DNA of 40,553 bases from UBA1195 sp045598025. Its GTDB lineage: Bacteria; Bacteroidota; Bacteroidia; Bacteroidales; WCHB1-69. A program made the translations under genes and the position numbers. Within the stretch, counting starts at the first letter, position 1; each line of letters opens with the position of its first letter. Shown piece by piece: positions 15,775-24,990 of this stretch. Below the pieces are notes generated by a model that worked only from the letters and a program-made list of their open reading frames with translations, was not told where the DNA came from and did no database searches. The stretch lies in contig JAZLLH010000049.1 in assembly GCA_045598025.1 (NCBI GenBank), positions 1 to 40,553 on the forward strand. The letters are read 5' to 3'.

Positions 15775-16443
15775 ATGTTGTGGTCATTCCTTAAAGGGCT
15801 CATGGTGGGACTCCCGTTCATTTTTGTACTGGGTCCCGCCTTGTTTTCCATACTGCAGACCAGTATCTCCAAAGGGTTTTACTCGGGTGCGCAGATGGCG
15901 TTCGGCATAGCGCTCAGCGATGTGCTGATTATGTCTCTGTGCTATTGGGGGGCCAGTTCGGTGATGGAAAATTCCACTTTCCAGATTGCTTTGGGAGTGG
16001 GAGGAAGCATCTTTATGGTATGCTATGGATTGTTTCTGTTCTTTAAAAAAGTCCATCCCAAAAGGGAACGCAAGGCGCACGAGGTAAAGGTGAATATCAA
16101 TTGGAAAGGGGTGTTCAGTGAAGTAATCAAAGGTTTCTTTATGAATACCATGAATCCTTTTCTTTGGATTTTATGGCTTTCCATTATTTCGGCCGGAACC
16201 GGCGGCGGTACTTTGGGACAGGCTGTCTGTTTCATTGCAGGGGTGGAATGTGTGCTGCTTTCCTCCGATATGCTCAAGTCCTATTTTGCCAACAAAATCA
16301 CCAAAATGCTGTCCGAGCGAACCGTGAAGCGGGTCAATCAGGTGGCGGGTGTATTGTTGCTGGGATGTGCCGTTGTCCTGTTTTTCAGAACCCTTTTCGT
16401 ATTCCATCTGGTTCCCGTTCCCAAAATTTTGATATTTTCATAA
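15775..16443 (+). CDS. LysE-family amino-acid exporter
   Basis: This 222-residue integral membrane protein of the LysE/RhtB family exports amino acids or related small molecules. About six hydrophobic segments are visible. The N-terminal GLPFIFVLGPALFSIL has the family's GPxxxxxx pattern, and GFFMNTMNPFLWILWLSI carries the conserved N-x-x-NP. A basic loop (HPKRERKAHEVK) lies between helices 3 and 4. The substrate cannot be told from the sequence. It lies 14 bases after glnA and its stop is only 1 base before the S41 protease reading frame, so the three may be co-transcribed. Confidence 0.88.
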   Translation: MLWSFLKGLMVGLPFIFVLGPALFSILQTSISKGFYSGAQMAFGIALSDVLIMSLCYWGASSVMENSTFQIALGVGGSIFMVCYGLFLFFKKVHPKRERKAHEVKVNINWKGVFSEVIKGFFMNTMNPFLWILWLSIISAGTGGGTLGQAVCFIAGVECVLLSSDMLKSYFANKITKMLSERTVKRVNQVAGVLLLGCAVVLFFRTLFVFHLVPVPKILIFS

Positions 16444-16444
16444 A

Positions 16445-18253
16445 ATGTGTATGATGAAACGGAGTCTTTCCTTATTCGTTGCAGTCCTGTGCATGGCGTC
16501 CGCAGCTATGCTCTCGGCCCAGACCTCGTCCAGTGCGCAGCAGCGCCTGCAGAAATCATATGATGCCAATGTGCAGAAAATAAATCGGCTGATGCAGTAC
16601 ATCCGTTATTATTACGTGGATACAACCGATTTTGATAAACTGGCCGACAAGGGAATTTCTGAAATGCTGAAGATTTTGGATCCGCATTCGGTCTATATTC
16701 CCGGCAGGGAAGTGAAACGGATGAACGAACCCTTGGAGGGTAATTTTGACGGAATTGGAGTGCAGTTCCAGATTGTCAAGGATACCATTGTTGTTGTAGA
16801 GCCCGTCAAAGGCGGTCCTTCGGAAAAAGTCGGCATACGTGCCGGGGACAAAATCATCCGTATCGATGACAGTGTGGCTGTTGGCAAGATTTGTACCAAT
16901 TCCTGGGTATACAAGAAACTTCGGGGGAAGAAAGGAACCCGGGTAAGTGTGGCCGTGCATCGCGGACATCAGGAAGAACCTCTGTATTTTACCATTATCC
17001 GGGATAAAATTCCCATTCACTGTATTGAGTCCTATTTTATGGTGGATGAGGAAACGGGTTATATACAATTGGAGCGTTTCGCCCAACAGACCCTGTCTGA
17101 GTTCAAGGCGGCCGTGTCCGAACTCAAGGCCAGGGGAATGAAAAATCTGATTTTCGATCTCAGAGACAATTCCGGAGGTTTTCTCCAGGCTGCCATAGAC
17201 ATGGTGGGAGAATTTCTCGGGAAGGACCGTCTGGCTGTATATACCCAAAACAGTCAGAGCGGGAACCGTTATGATTATCAGACCAAGCATTCCGGTACCT
17301 TTGAAAACGGTCGTCTGGTCATACTGATCAACGAGTATTCCGCATCCGCATCCGAGATTGTTTCCGGAGCGGTGCAGGATTACGACCGCGGTATACTGAT
17401 CGGACGGCGTTCCTTTGGAAAAGGATTGGTCCAAAGCCAGATTCCTTTGCAGGATTCGTCAGTCATCCGTTTGACAACCTCCCGTTACTATATTCCGTCG
17501 GGACGTTGCATTCAGAAACCCTACGAAGACATCGAAAATTACAGCCGTGATGTCATCAACCGTTACAACAAGGGGGAACTGACCCATGCCGACAGCATTC
17601 ATTTTCCGGATTCCCTCAAATTCAAAACGACAGGCGGCCGCATTGTCTACGGTGGCGGCGGAATCATGCCTGATATCTTTATTCCCATGGATACGGTCAA
17701 AGTATCCGATTATTATTACAGGCTGTACCGCAACAATATCTTCAATCAATTTGTGTTGCAGTATCTGGATCGGAAAAAAGATTCCCTGCTTTCCGCATAT
17801 CCGGATTTTGACAGTTTTTACAACGGTTTCACATGCGACAATGCCTTCCTGTCCGAATTTTATGCCTATGCGGAAAAGGAGGGTGTGAGAGAGGAAGAAG
17901 ATTTTAAATTGAAAAATTACTGGAGCGATTTTTCCAAAAAGTACAAAGATACTTTGGATCAATTGTTTCCCACTTTCGAGAGTGTTGAAAGCCAACATGC
18001 TTTGGAAAATATGTTTCTGAAATATGTCCGTGACGAGCGGGAAAATGTCCGTAAACGTCAGGCAGATTTTGATACGGAAAAATATATCAAAAGGCAAGTC
18101 CGTACGTTGTTAGCACGGAATTTGTATGATTCGCACCAGTCTGCCAAAATATGGCTGGAAGACGATGATACCTATAAAGAGGCCGTGAAAGTGATACGGA
18201 CTCCGGTGCGTTTCCGGAAATTGGGCATTGCTTCCGCTTCCGGAAATAAATAG
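16445..18253 (+). CDS. S41-family C-terminal processing peptidase (CtpA/Tsp-like)
   Basis: This 602-residue exported serine protease has a signal peptide in residues ~4-26 (RSLSLFVAVLCMASAAMLSAQ region). A PDZ domain (~100-175: GIGVQFQI, GGPSEKVGIRAGDKI) precedes the tail-specific protease fold. The catalytic dyad is inferred as Ser301 in SASASEI and Lys326 in SFGKG, 25 residues apart as in E. coli Prc. DNSGGFLQAAIDM is also typical. A ~200-residue charged C-terminal extension follows. Such enzymes trim or degrade periplasmic and outer-membrane proteins. ATGs at 16445, 16451 and 16454 are all possible; 16451 or 16454 give the better signal peptide. A 65-base gap follows before the pseudouridine synthase gene. 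Confidence 0.92.
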   Translation: MCMMKRSLSLFVAVLCMASAAMLSAQTSSSAQQRLQKSYDANVQKINRLMQYIRYYYVDTTDFDKLADKGISEMLKILDPHSVYIPGREVKRMNEPLEGNFDGIGVQFQIVKDTIVVVEPVKGGPSEKVGIRAGDKIIRIDDSVAVGKICTNSWVYKKLRGKKGTRVSVAVHRGHQEEPLYFTIIRDKIPIHCIESYFMVDEETGYIQLERFAQQTLSEFKAAVSELKARGMKNLIFDLRDNSGGFLQAAIDMVGEFLGKDRLAVYTQNSQSGNRYDYQTKHSGTFENGRLVILINEYSASASEIVSGAVQDYDRGILIGRRSFGKGLVQSQIPLQDSSVIRLTTSRYYIPSGRCIQKPYEDIENYSRDVINRYNKGELTHADSIHFPDSLKFKTTGGRIVYGGGGIMPDIFIPMDTVKVSDYYYRLYRNNIFNQFVLQYLDRKKDSLLSAYPDFDSFYNGFTCDNAFLSEFYAYAEKEGVREEEDFKLKNYWSDFSKKYKDTLDQLFPTFESVESQHALENMFLKYVRDERENVRKRQADFDTEKYIKRQVRTLLARNLYDSHQSAKIWLEDDDTYKEAVKVIRTPVRFRKLGIASASGNK

Positions 18254-18318
18254 AAACGAAAAATATTGCTGTTGAAGCAAGAAAATAAGTTCTTTGTATT
18301 ATTTTAAAATTAAAACAC

Positions 18319-19512
18319 GTGAATTACGAAAAAAGAAACAGCCGGAGAGGTCGCGAATTCTCTGGCGAAGAAAATCACCGGGAGGGTGACAGAAAAGAAA
18401 GAAGGACTTTGTCCTCCAAATTGGCTTCCGATGGAGAAAATCGGAGAAAAGCCCGTCGTGCATTTTTTACGGAGCAGCACGATTCCCATAGCAGCGGGCG
18501 TCCCAAATACAGGGAGTACCGTGAAAATGATGAAAATCAGGTCAAAAGTGAGCGTCCATACCGCAGAGGAGGACGTGACCATGACCGTTATGAACACAGT
18601 GACAGAGGCGGAAACGGGTACAACCGGAACCGGAGCGAACGTCCGTACCGTCGTTCGTATCGCCGTGATCAGGAGGACGAACGTCCGGTCCGCTATATTC
18701 AGGATTCCGCCATCATTGACGAAATTGTCAAGAAACGTCGCGACGAAGGCCGTTCCTCCGATCGCAGACCCAAGGTGCTTTCCCTGGAGTGGAATGAGGA
18801 ACGCGGTCTGATTCGTCTGAATAAATACATTGCCAATGCCGGTGTCTGCTCCCGCAGAGAAGCCGACAAACTGATTGAGGCCGGGGCCGTCACCGTTAAC
18901 GGGGTCGTCGTGACCGAGCTGGGAACGAAAGTGATGCCTACCGACGAGGTACGTTACGGCGATCAGGTGCTGCAACGGGAAAAGCCGGTGTACATTCTGC
19001 TGAACAAACCCAAGGATTTCATAACCACAACCAGCGACGAGTACGATCGCAAGAACGTAATGAATCTGGTGGCCGGAGCCTGCGAACAAAGGGTATATCC
19101 TGTGGGGCGTTTGGACCGTAACACTACGGGTCTTCTCCTGATTACCAATGACGGAGAATTGGCCAAAAAACTGACCCATCCCCGGTACGGAGTCAAGAAA
19201 ATCTACCATGTTGAATTGGACCGCAATCTGGGGGGAGATGATTTTTCCCAAATCATCAGCGGTCTGGAATTGAATGATGGCTTCATCGCGCCGGATGAAT
19301 TGTCTTATGTAGGTGAAACCAAGCGTGAAATCGGTATAACTCTTCATTCCGGGAAAAACCGCATCGTACGCCGTATTTTCGAGCATCTGGGTTACGAAGT
19401 CGTCAAACTGGATAGGGTATATTATGCCGGTCTGACCAAGAAAGACCTTCCGCGGGGACATTGGCGTTTCTTGCGTCCGGATGAAGTCAATATTTTGAAA
19501 ATGAGCTTATAG
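18319..19512 (+). CDS. Pseudouridine synthase of the RsuA/RluB family with long charged N-terminal extension
   Basis: This 397-residue enzyme isomerises uridine to pseudouridine in ribosomal RNA. Residues ~165-215 form the S4 RNA-binding domain (RLNKYIANAGVCSRREADKL). The catalytic Asp is D266 in VGRLDRNTTG. NGELAKKLTHP- and GKNRIVRRIFEHLGY-type boxes follow, so RluB/RluE/RsuA-like, precise target unknown. The first ~150 residues are unusual: very rich in Arg, Glu, Asp, Ser, Gly and Tyr, with RSERPYRR occurring twice, probably disordered and RNA-binding. The start is GTG at 18319. An in-frame TAA lies at 18286 and no ATG or better codon occurs before the S4 domain. The hydF start follows 3 bases after the stop. 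Confidence 0.88.
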   Translation: MNYEKRNSRRGREFSGEENHREGDRKERRTLSSKLASDGENRRKARRAFFTEQHDSHSSGRPKYREYRENDENQVKSERPYRRGGRDHDRYEHSDRGGNGYNRNRSERPYRRSYRRDQEDERPVRYIQDSAIIDEIVKKRRDEGRSSDRRPKVLSLEWNEERGLIRLNKYIANAGVCSRREADKLIEAGAVTVNGVVVTELGTKVMPTDEVRYGDQVLQREKPVYILLNKPKDFITTTSDEYDRKNVMNLVAGACEQRVYPVGRLDRNTTGLLLITNDGELAKKLTHPRYGVKKIYHVELDRNLGGDDFSQIISGLELNDGFIAPDELSYVGETKREIGITLHSGKNRIVRRIFEHLGYEVVKLDRVYYAGLTKKDLPRGHWRFLRPDEVNILKMSL

Positions 19513-19515
19513 TAT

Positions 19516-20697
19516 ATGAGAAGTCAGGCAGTTCACGTGGGTGTGTTCGGCCGTCGTAACCAAGGCAAAAGCAGTCTTCTCAATGCCTTGACAGGATTGG
19601 AGGTGGCCATCGTATCCGATATAGCAGGGACTACGACCGATCCGGTGAAGAAGTCCATGGAAATTTTCGGCATCGGCCCCACGGTGTTGGTGGATACAGC
19701 CGGACTGGACGACGATTCTGAATTGGGCTTGCAGCGGATTCAAAAAACCAAGGCGGTCCTGTCTGAGATTGATTTGGCCCTGCTGGTGTTTTCCCATAAC
19801 GATTGGGGGCTTTGCGAATCAGACCTGGCCGACGAAATGCTCAAGAAAGACATTCCGTTCGTTCTTGTGCATAACAAGGAGGATGAGGATGCTTTGCTCT
19901 CTACCTTGGAGGCCGAATTGAGTTCCCGCTATGCTGTGCCGCTGTGCCGTTGCAGTGCCCGCCGAAAGGAAGGAGTGCCGGAACTGGTCCAAGCGATGGT
20001 GAAGCAGATTCCGTCTTCCGCCTACCGCTCGTCCAATATGGTCGAAGGCATTGTCAGTGCAGGCGATATAGTGGTATTGGTGATGCCTCAGGATTCCGAG
20101 GCACCCGAAGGCCGGCTGATTCTTCCTCAGGTGCAGATGATACGGAATCTGTTGGATTTGCATGCCATTGCCGTTTCCCTGCAGCCGGAGGAACTTCCGT
20201 TATTTCTGTCTCGGCAGCGTCCTCAGATGGTGATTGCAGACAGTCAGGTCTTTGCTCGGGTACAGACTCTGGTTCCGCCCGAAATTCCGCTGACGAGTTT
20301 CAGCATATTGCTGTCCCGGGATAAGGGCAATTTCGAAGAGTGTTTGAAGGGCACTCCGCATATAGACCGGCTTCGGGACGGAGACCGTATACTGATGCTG
20401 GAATCCTGTACCCACATCACCTCCTGTGAGGATATAGGGCGTGTGAAACTTCCTGCACTGCTCCGGAAATATACAGGAAAAGAACTGTTTTTTGATTACG
20501 TTTCCTCCTTGGATCCGCTTCCGGACCTGAAGCCATACGCCATGGCCATACAATGCGGTGCCTGTATGGTAACGCGGCGTCAGATTGCCAATCGTTTGAA
20601 AAAAATTACGGAATATCCGCTGCCGCTTTCCAATTACGGAATGTGCATTGCCTATGCAAATGGCATTTTCGAACGGGTGACTTCGTTTGTTTACTGA
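19516..20697 (+). CDS. hydF: [FeFe]-hydrogenase maturation GTPase HydF
   Basis: This 393-residue GTPase and iron-sulfur scaffold receives the diiron subcluster made by HydE and HydG and delivers it to the hydrogenase HydA. The GTPase domain shows GRRNQGKSS (12-20), a TTTD switch and DTAG (60-63). A dimerisation domain follows, then the cluster domain with Cys298-x-His300 (SCTHIT) and Cys347-xx-Cys350 (QCGAC). The described family motif is CxH…HCxxC; here the residue before Cys347 is Gln346, not His, while all three cysteines are kept. hydE, hydG and hydA are not in this window. It starts 3 bases after the pseudouridine synthase and ends 57 bases before a convergent gene, with no clear terminator. 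Confidence 0.9.
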   Translation: MRSQAVHVGVFGRRNQGKSSLLNALTGLEVAIVSDIAGTTTDPVKKSMEIFGIGPTVLVDTAGLDDDSELGLQRIQKTKAVLSEIDLALLVFSHNDWGLCESDLADEMLKKDIPFVLVHNKEDEDALLSTLEAELSSRYAVPLCRCSARRKEGVPELVQAMVKQIPSSAYRSSNMVEGIVSAGDIVVLVMPQDSEAPEGRLILPQVQMIRNLLDLHAIAVSLQPEELPLFLSRQRPQMVIADSQVFARVQTLVPPEIPLTSFSILLSRDKGNFEECLKGTPHIDRLRDGDRILMLESCTHITSCEDIGRVKLPALLRKYTGKELFFDYVSSLDPLPDLKPYAMAIQCGACMVTRRQIANRLKKITEYPLPLSNYGMCIAYANGIFERVTSFVY

Positions 20698-20754
20698 TAT
20701 TTTCCGAACATCTGAACATTCTGTTTGGCCGGTCGGACAGCGTATGCAGGAGAT

Positions 20755-21948
20755 TTACAGACCCTGGAACATCAGGTAGAGATAAAATTCCGCTGCCGCT
20801 TGGCGGTGGGTACTGGCACTCAGGAGCAGCAATTCGTATGCGGAATGGGTTTCGGCTGCTTTCCGGGAATTGGCGAAGGGTACAATTTCATCTGTCGGAC
20901 TGTGAAACAGGCGGACTTTGTGCCGGGGTTCATAGTATTTGATCAGGTCGTTGCGGTCCAAAGCCCTGTACAGCCGACGCATGTCTTCCGTATAAAGGTT
21001 GGTATCCTGCTGGAAAAAACCGTCCTGCAGAATGTGGCGGATGTCTTTTCCCAAGGTATCGTTAATCTGTTGGAATGTCATGCATTCCAGAAAGTCAATG
21101 GCATGAACATAGTCTGGTTTGAAAATATGGCTCCAGTCGGTATGCAGTCCGTAACTTTTATCCATGGAACGGAGAATCAGCAGAACGAAGGCCATTTTGT
21201 TGTATCCGGTCTTTCCGTCATTGTCTTCCAGAAAAGCATGGAAAGTGGTGGTCAGACTGAGCGGACTTCCTCCGGCATTGATACGGCCGATGTGCCCGTA
21301 GTTTTGTCTTTCCATTTCCCTCAGAAGGGCTACTGTAGAGGCTCCTCCCTGTGAATATCCGAGCAGGTGTGTGCTGTCGGTATAGCGGATGTGCATGGAA
21401 TCCAGATACTCTCTGGTTGCCATCAGCATATCGTAGCATGTGGTTCCCGTACATTCTTGATTCATATAGGGATGAAAACGGTCCGTCCGCTGAGACAAAC
21501 CGTACCCAAGCAGATCGGCTTCCGCAACAATGTATCCGTTCAGGCAGGGAACAGCCTCAATGCTGAATGTCAGTCGGGAAGGGCAGGAGTCCAGTTCGCA
21601 GGTTCCCCTTTGTACGGAACATATTCCCGGAAATACCGAATCCATATCTGTACAGTAGTAGATAACGCCCGATGCGGTCACTTCCTTTCCGTCCGTATCC
21701 TTGGTGCGGTAGCGTATGCTTACGATGCGCACATCGTGCCATGGAATTTTGAAGGCATTCAGATTGACTGCGTTCCCCAACATTTGCTGTGCTGTGATCT
21801 TCAGTTCATCTGCGGAGATATCCCTTGTCTCTGTAACGCCCAACAGACGGGTATAGCGGCTCTGTGCAGTGGGCTCGTCGTTTTTGTTGCAACTGCAGAA
21901 GCCGTTGCCGATAATCAGTAGAAAGATAAGACGGAAAGCGTGTTTCAT
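20755..21948 (-). CDS. Exported lipoprotein alpha/beta-hydrolase (secretory-lipase-like)
   Basis: This 397-residue predicted lipoprotein has hydrophobic residues 5-16 followed by GFCSC, with Cys20 as likely lipidation site. The rest is an alpha/beta-hydrolase fold. The nucleophile elbow is GYSQGG with Ser199; the acid and base are likely Asp353 in SPTDEIVPF and His381 in STHRQAA. The arrangement resembles secretory lipases and prolyl-peptidase-like hydrolases, with the phrase SGVIYY early and ADLLGYG before the nucleophile. Several extra cysteines (99, 110, 117, 122, 135) suggest disulfides. The substrate is unknown (ester or lipid). It follows the AsmA-like gene by 15 bases on the same strand, so the two form a likely envelope-related operon. 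Confidence 0.82.
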   Translation of the reverse strand: MKHAFRLIFLLIIGNGFCSCNKNDEPTAQSRYTRLLGVTETRDISADELKITAQQMLGNAVNLNAFKIPWHDVRIVSIRYRTKDTDGKEVTASGVIYYCTDMDSVFPGICSVQRGTCELDSCPSRLTFSIEAVPCLNGYIVAEADLLGYGLSQRTDRFHPYMNQECTGTTCYDMLMATREYLDSMHIRYTDSTHLLGYSQGGASTVALLREMERQNYGHIGRINAGGSPLSLTTTFHAFLEDNDGKTGYNKMAFVLLILRSMDKSYGLHTDWSHIFKPDYVHAIDFLECMTFQQINDTLGKDIRHILQDGFFQQDTNLYTEDMRRLYRALDRNDLIKYYEPRHKVRLFHSPTDEIVPFANSRKAAETHSAYELLLLSASTHRQAAAEFYLYLMFQGL

Positions 21949-21963
21949 AGTTTTTGGGGCCGT

Positions 21964-24207
21964 TTATTCTGTTTCTTCTGTAACTTCTGTTTTATCGGTT
22001 TCTTCCCTCAGTGTACTCTGGATATGGTAGATGTTTTCCGTCGCATTTTCTTCCGAATTGGTGATTTCCAACTGCTTGTCTTTCAGTCCGAGCTGCTTGA
22101 CCATGTAGTAGCGGATGTATTGGTTTCGGCGTTCGGCAATGGCGGTGATTTCTTTGCCTGTTTCGGCTATCGGGTACAGATGTTCGGCTTTTTCGTCGGC
22201 GCTTTTCTTTTCCGTGGATTCTCCCACTCTGTCGTTCAGGTAGGTATTGAAATCCAGGTCTTTTGTATTGATGGCCTTGATTTTGTCAAAATCAACCAGT
22301 TGCAGGCGGGTATTCTGTTTTTCAGGATGCTGCACCAGATAGTAATCCCTTTTTACATTGTACAAGGACAAGGCGTGTGCGGCATTGTCCCAGTGGATCT
22401 GCTGCTCCATTTGGATGATGATGTTGGTATCCTGTTTGGCCAGTTCTGTCAGTTTGGAGAGCAAATCGTATTGTTCCGATGTGAAGTCGAACTGCAGGGG
22501 ATCTATTTTCATTTTTTCCATATCGTCTCCGTTGATGCCTACGGCATCGGCCAGATAGCGCAGCGGGGAAACGGATACTTTGACCAGCAGGTTTCCTATT
22601 GTCTTCCAAACCAGTTTCATATAGGAAAATTCCGGGTTGTCCAAATCTCCGGAGACTGGGACGTCCAGTAGGATTTTTTCATCCTTGTCGTTCAGCACGT
22701 ACACGGCGGCCTTCAATGGAATTTTGACTTCCGGTTTGATTTCCTTTCGTTTGTCTCCGACCGTCAGCTTGTATATATCCACTTTGTTGGCACCCTGCAG
22801 TTGGGATTTCTTAACCACATTTTCACTTGTGAAGGAAAATACTCCATCCTCGAGCGGGTAGGCCAGATAGTGGACGACATAGGGAGAGAAACACTTCATT
22901 GGCAGGTTCTTGATGTTGATGACCAGGTCCTGATAGGTTTTGATGTTGTCCAAAGTGCCTTTCCATTGGATATTGGCAAATCCGCCTCCTGGAAGAGCAG
23001 CCATGACATTCATCCGGTTGACGCCTTCCAATTGCAGGTTTTCGGATTTCACGCGGATGTTGGTCACCGGAAACAGGAAGGGTTCTTCCATGCTGTAGTC
23101 GTTGTAGGCAAATCTGGTATTTTCGATTTTGAAATCCTTTACCAGCAGATGCATTTTGCTGGTGTCCGTATCGGCTTTTGAAACAGTATCTTCTGTCTTT
23201 TCATCGGAGTTCCCGTTGCTGACAAAGAGTTTGGAAAAATTGTTGCTTCCATCGGCCATGCAGTCGTAGTGGGAATCGAATCCATTGATGTATATATGAT
23301 TGAATACAAATGAATTCTGCTGCGGATTGATGCGTTCCATATCTACATCCAATCGATCCATGGATGCTACTTTCTGATGTTTTGCATCACTGACATTCAA
23401 CCGGGCCACCGAAGCCGTTCCGTCTATATCAAGATTCAGGATTTCATCCAGATTGCCTTTGATATGGATATTCCCGCCAAACACTCCCTTCAACTCACTG
23501 ATGGCCAAAAAGTCGGAGAGATAGGGAAGCAGGTTCTCCAAGGCGAAATTGTCGATTTTCAGTTTGACTTCAAAATCATTGTTTCCTATATTGTAACCTA
23601 CCTTGGTATTCAGAGTTCCCTTATTGGCAAAGGTCAGAGAAATTCCGGCATCGGTGTTGCTTTCTCCATCCAAATATACGCCCGGCACTTCCAAATGCAG
23701 GTTATTCAAAGCCCATTCCTTGTCTCTGTCTTCATCTTCATAACATATGGCACCTTGGGTCAGACGGATGTTGTACAAGCCGACTTTCCAATTGGAATTG
23801 GTGTCCTTATCTTTCGTACTGTCGGAAGCAAAATGTTCAATGATGTCCGTAAAATTAAATACGGTGTCATGTTGTGTGATCCGGATATCGGGTCCGGCGA
23901 GTGTGATATGGGGAATGTTTACCTCTGATTTCAGCAATTTCAGCAGTCGGATAGATACATCCAATGTATCAAAAGTGACAAAATCCGTCGTTTCATCCGT
24001 TTCTTTGATGGAAAAATCGTAGATGCGGGCATTTCCCCTAAGGACGTTTATTTTCAGTTTTGACATTTCAACCTGCCGGCCTACGATTTGTTCGTCATAT
24101 TTCTGTACCACCACTTTGGCAATAGGTCCGAGAAAAAGCAGTATAAGAAGTACGAATGCGATGATGCATCCAAATACTATTCCGATGATTTTCAGTACTT
24201 TCTTCAT
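21964..24207 (-). CDS. AsmA/DUF748-family envelope protein
   Basis: This is a ~747-residue protein from the ATG at 24207; an ATG at 24219 would add MFLY. One N-terminal membrane segment (IIGIVFGCIIAFVLLILLFL) is followed by a long beta-rich region with short repeating motifs such as VNIPHITLAGPDI, LDNLHL- and GNIHIKGNLDEI-like strands, as in AsmA and DUF748 proteins. The C-terminus (DPLQFDF onward) resembles the DUF748 end, then a charged tail rich in Glu and Thr. Family members are thought to be bridge-like lipid-transport or outer-membrane assembly factors, anchored in the inner membrane. It is the first gene of a pair with the downstream lipoprotein hydrolase and has a -7 box upstream. Confidence 0.83.
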   Translation of the reverse strand: MKKVLKIIGIVFGCIIAFVLLILLFLGPIAKVVVQKYDEQIVGRQVEMSKLKINVLRGNARIYDFSIKETDETTDFVTFDTLDVSIRLLKLLKSEVNIPHITLAGPDIRITQHDTVFNFTDIIEHFASDSTKDKDTNSNWKVGLYNIRLTQGAICYEDEDRDKEWALNNLHLEVPGVYLDGESNTDAGISLTFANKGTLNTKVGYNIGNNDFEVKLKIDNFALENLLPYLSDFLAISELKGVFGGNIHIKGNLDEILNLDIDGTASVARLNVSDAKHQKVASMDRLDVDMERINPQQNSFVFNHIYINGFDSHYDCMADGSNNFSKLFVSNGNSDEKTEDTVSKADTDTSKMHLLVKDFKIENTRFAYNDYSMEEPFLFPVTNIRVKSENLQLEGVNRMNVMAALPGGGFANIQWKGTLDNIKTYQDLVINIKNLPMKCFSPYVVHYLAYPLEDGVFSFTSENVVKKSQLQGANKVDIYKLTVGDKRKEIKPEVKIPLKAAVYVLNDKDEKILLDVPVSGDLDNPEFSYMKLVWKTIGNLLVKVSVSPLRYLADAVGINGDDMEKMKIDPLQFDFTSEQYDLLSKLTELAKQDTNIIIQMEQQIHWDNAAHALSLYNVKRDYYLVQHPEKQNTRLQLVDFDKIKAINTKDLDFNTYLNDRVGESTEKKSADEKAEHLYPIAETGKEITAIAERRNQYIRYYMVKQLGLKDKQLEITNSEENATENIYHIQSTLREETDKTEVTEETE

Positions 24208-24242
24208 ATAAAGAAACAATTACAATAATCCAGTTCAACTTG

Positions 24243-24250
24243 CAAAAATA
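24243..24250 (-). promoter_or_regulatory. -7 promoter box of the AsmA-like operon
   Basis: TATTTTTG on the minus strand (24250-24243) matches TAnnTTTG, 35 bases before the ATG at 24207. Confidence 0.55.
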
Positions 24251-24359
24251 CATGAAATGCGTATACAATGGCTCGAATTTTGCTTAAAAATTTTTCTGTG
24301 GAGGAATTATCCTTCAAAAAAAAGAAAGCGGGAAACCGATTTCGAATGAGTAAATATTG

Positions 24360-24367
24360 TAACTTTG
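24360..24367 (+). promoter_or_regulatory. -7 promoter box of the small secreted protein
   Basis: TAACTTTG matches TAnnTTTG and lies 22 bases before the ATG at 24390. The spacing to the start is almost the same as for parA and glnA. Confidence 0.6.
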
Positions 24368-24389
24368 CAAAAATTAAAACTCAAGTCGT

Positions 24390-24974
24390 ATGAAAAAAAT
24401 TCTTATTTCTGTTTTAGGATTGGCCTTTATGGCTGGAGCAGTTCATGCTCAAGTGGTTAATGGAGTAACAGCTCCTTTCAACAAGGATGTGAAGCCGGCG
24501 TTCGCCATGCAGTTGGATTATTCGAAAAAGCTGGTTGAGGAAGCCGTTGACAATCGCTTCAAAAAAGACAAGATGAAGGGTAAATCTTCGAGTGGCATGA
24601 TGGTGTATTCCAAGGTCAATTGCAACGACCTTTGCGCTCAAAACTGCACAGTGTATACCCGTGTAGACGGTTCCGGAAAGAGTGCCACCGTGTATCTGTA
24701 TATTGAACGCGAAAACGGAAATTTCATCACCATCGGTGATCAGGAGGAAACCTGTGTAAAGAATTACATGATCAGCATGTTGGACGATGTCAAGGCTGTG
24801 GAACTGAAGTATCAGATAGAAGAACAGATCAAGGTTTGCGAAAAAGCCGAGAAAAATTACCAGAAATTACTGGAGCAGAAAGCCAAACTGGAAAAGGACA
24901 TAGAAGCTGCTGACAAGGATCGTCAGGAACAGAACAAAATCCTGAGCGATATGCAGAAGAGTGCCAAGAAATAG
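24390..24974 (+). CDS. Small secreted protein with C-terminal coiled coil, family not recognised
   Basis: This is a 194-residue protein. The signal peptide is clear (KKILISVLGLAFMAGAVHAQ, residues 2-21). The middle has a cysteine group NCNDLCAQNC (residues ~72-81) and another Cys in EETCVKNY, followed by beta-like strands (TVYLYIERENGNFITIG). Residues ~140-194 form a charged coiled coil (YQIEEQIKVCEKAEKNYQKL onward). The segment around DNRFKKDKMKGKSSSGMMVY looks like a small nucleation loop but has no known motif. It has its own promoter and a strong terminator, so it is monocistronic. A periplasmic or surface-associated structural role is plausible; I do not assign a function. Confidence 0.8.
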   Translation: MKKILISVLGLAFMAGAVHAQVVNGVTAPFNKDVKPAFAMQLDYSKKLVEEAVDNRFKKDKMKGKSSSGMMVYSKVNCNDLCAQNCTVYTRVDGSGKSATVYLYIERENGNFITIGDQEETCVKNYMISMLDDVKAVELKYQIEEQIKVCEKAEKNYQKLLEQKAKLEKDIEAADKDRQEQNKILSDMQKSAKK

Positions 24975-24990
24975 ATTCCGCATAGGAATT

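Noticed and set aside
18311..18326. Possible parS site around CACGTGAA
   Set aside because: Only the 8-base core and 2 outer positions agree with TGTTTCACGTGAAACA (10 of 16), and it coincides with the GTG start of the pseudouridine synthase.
20698..20754. Terminator between hydF and the convergent hydrolase gene
   Set aside because: Only a weak CTGT/ACAG pairing is visible, with no stable stem or T-run.
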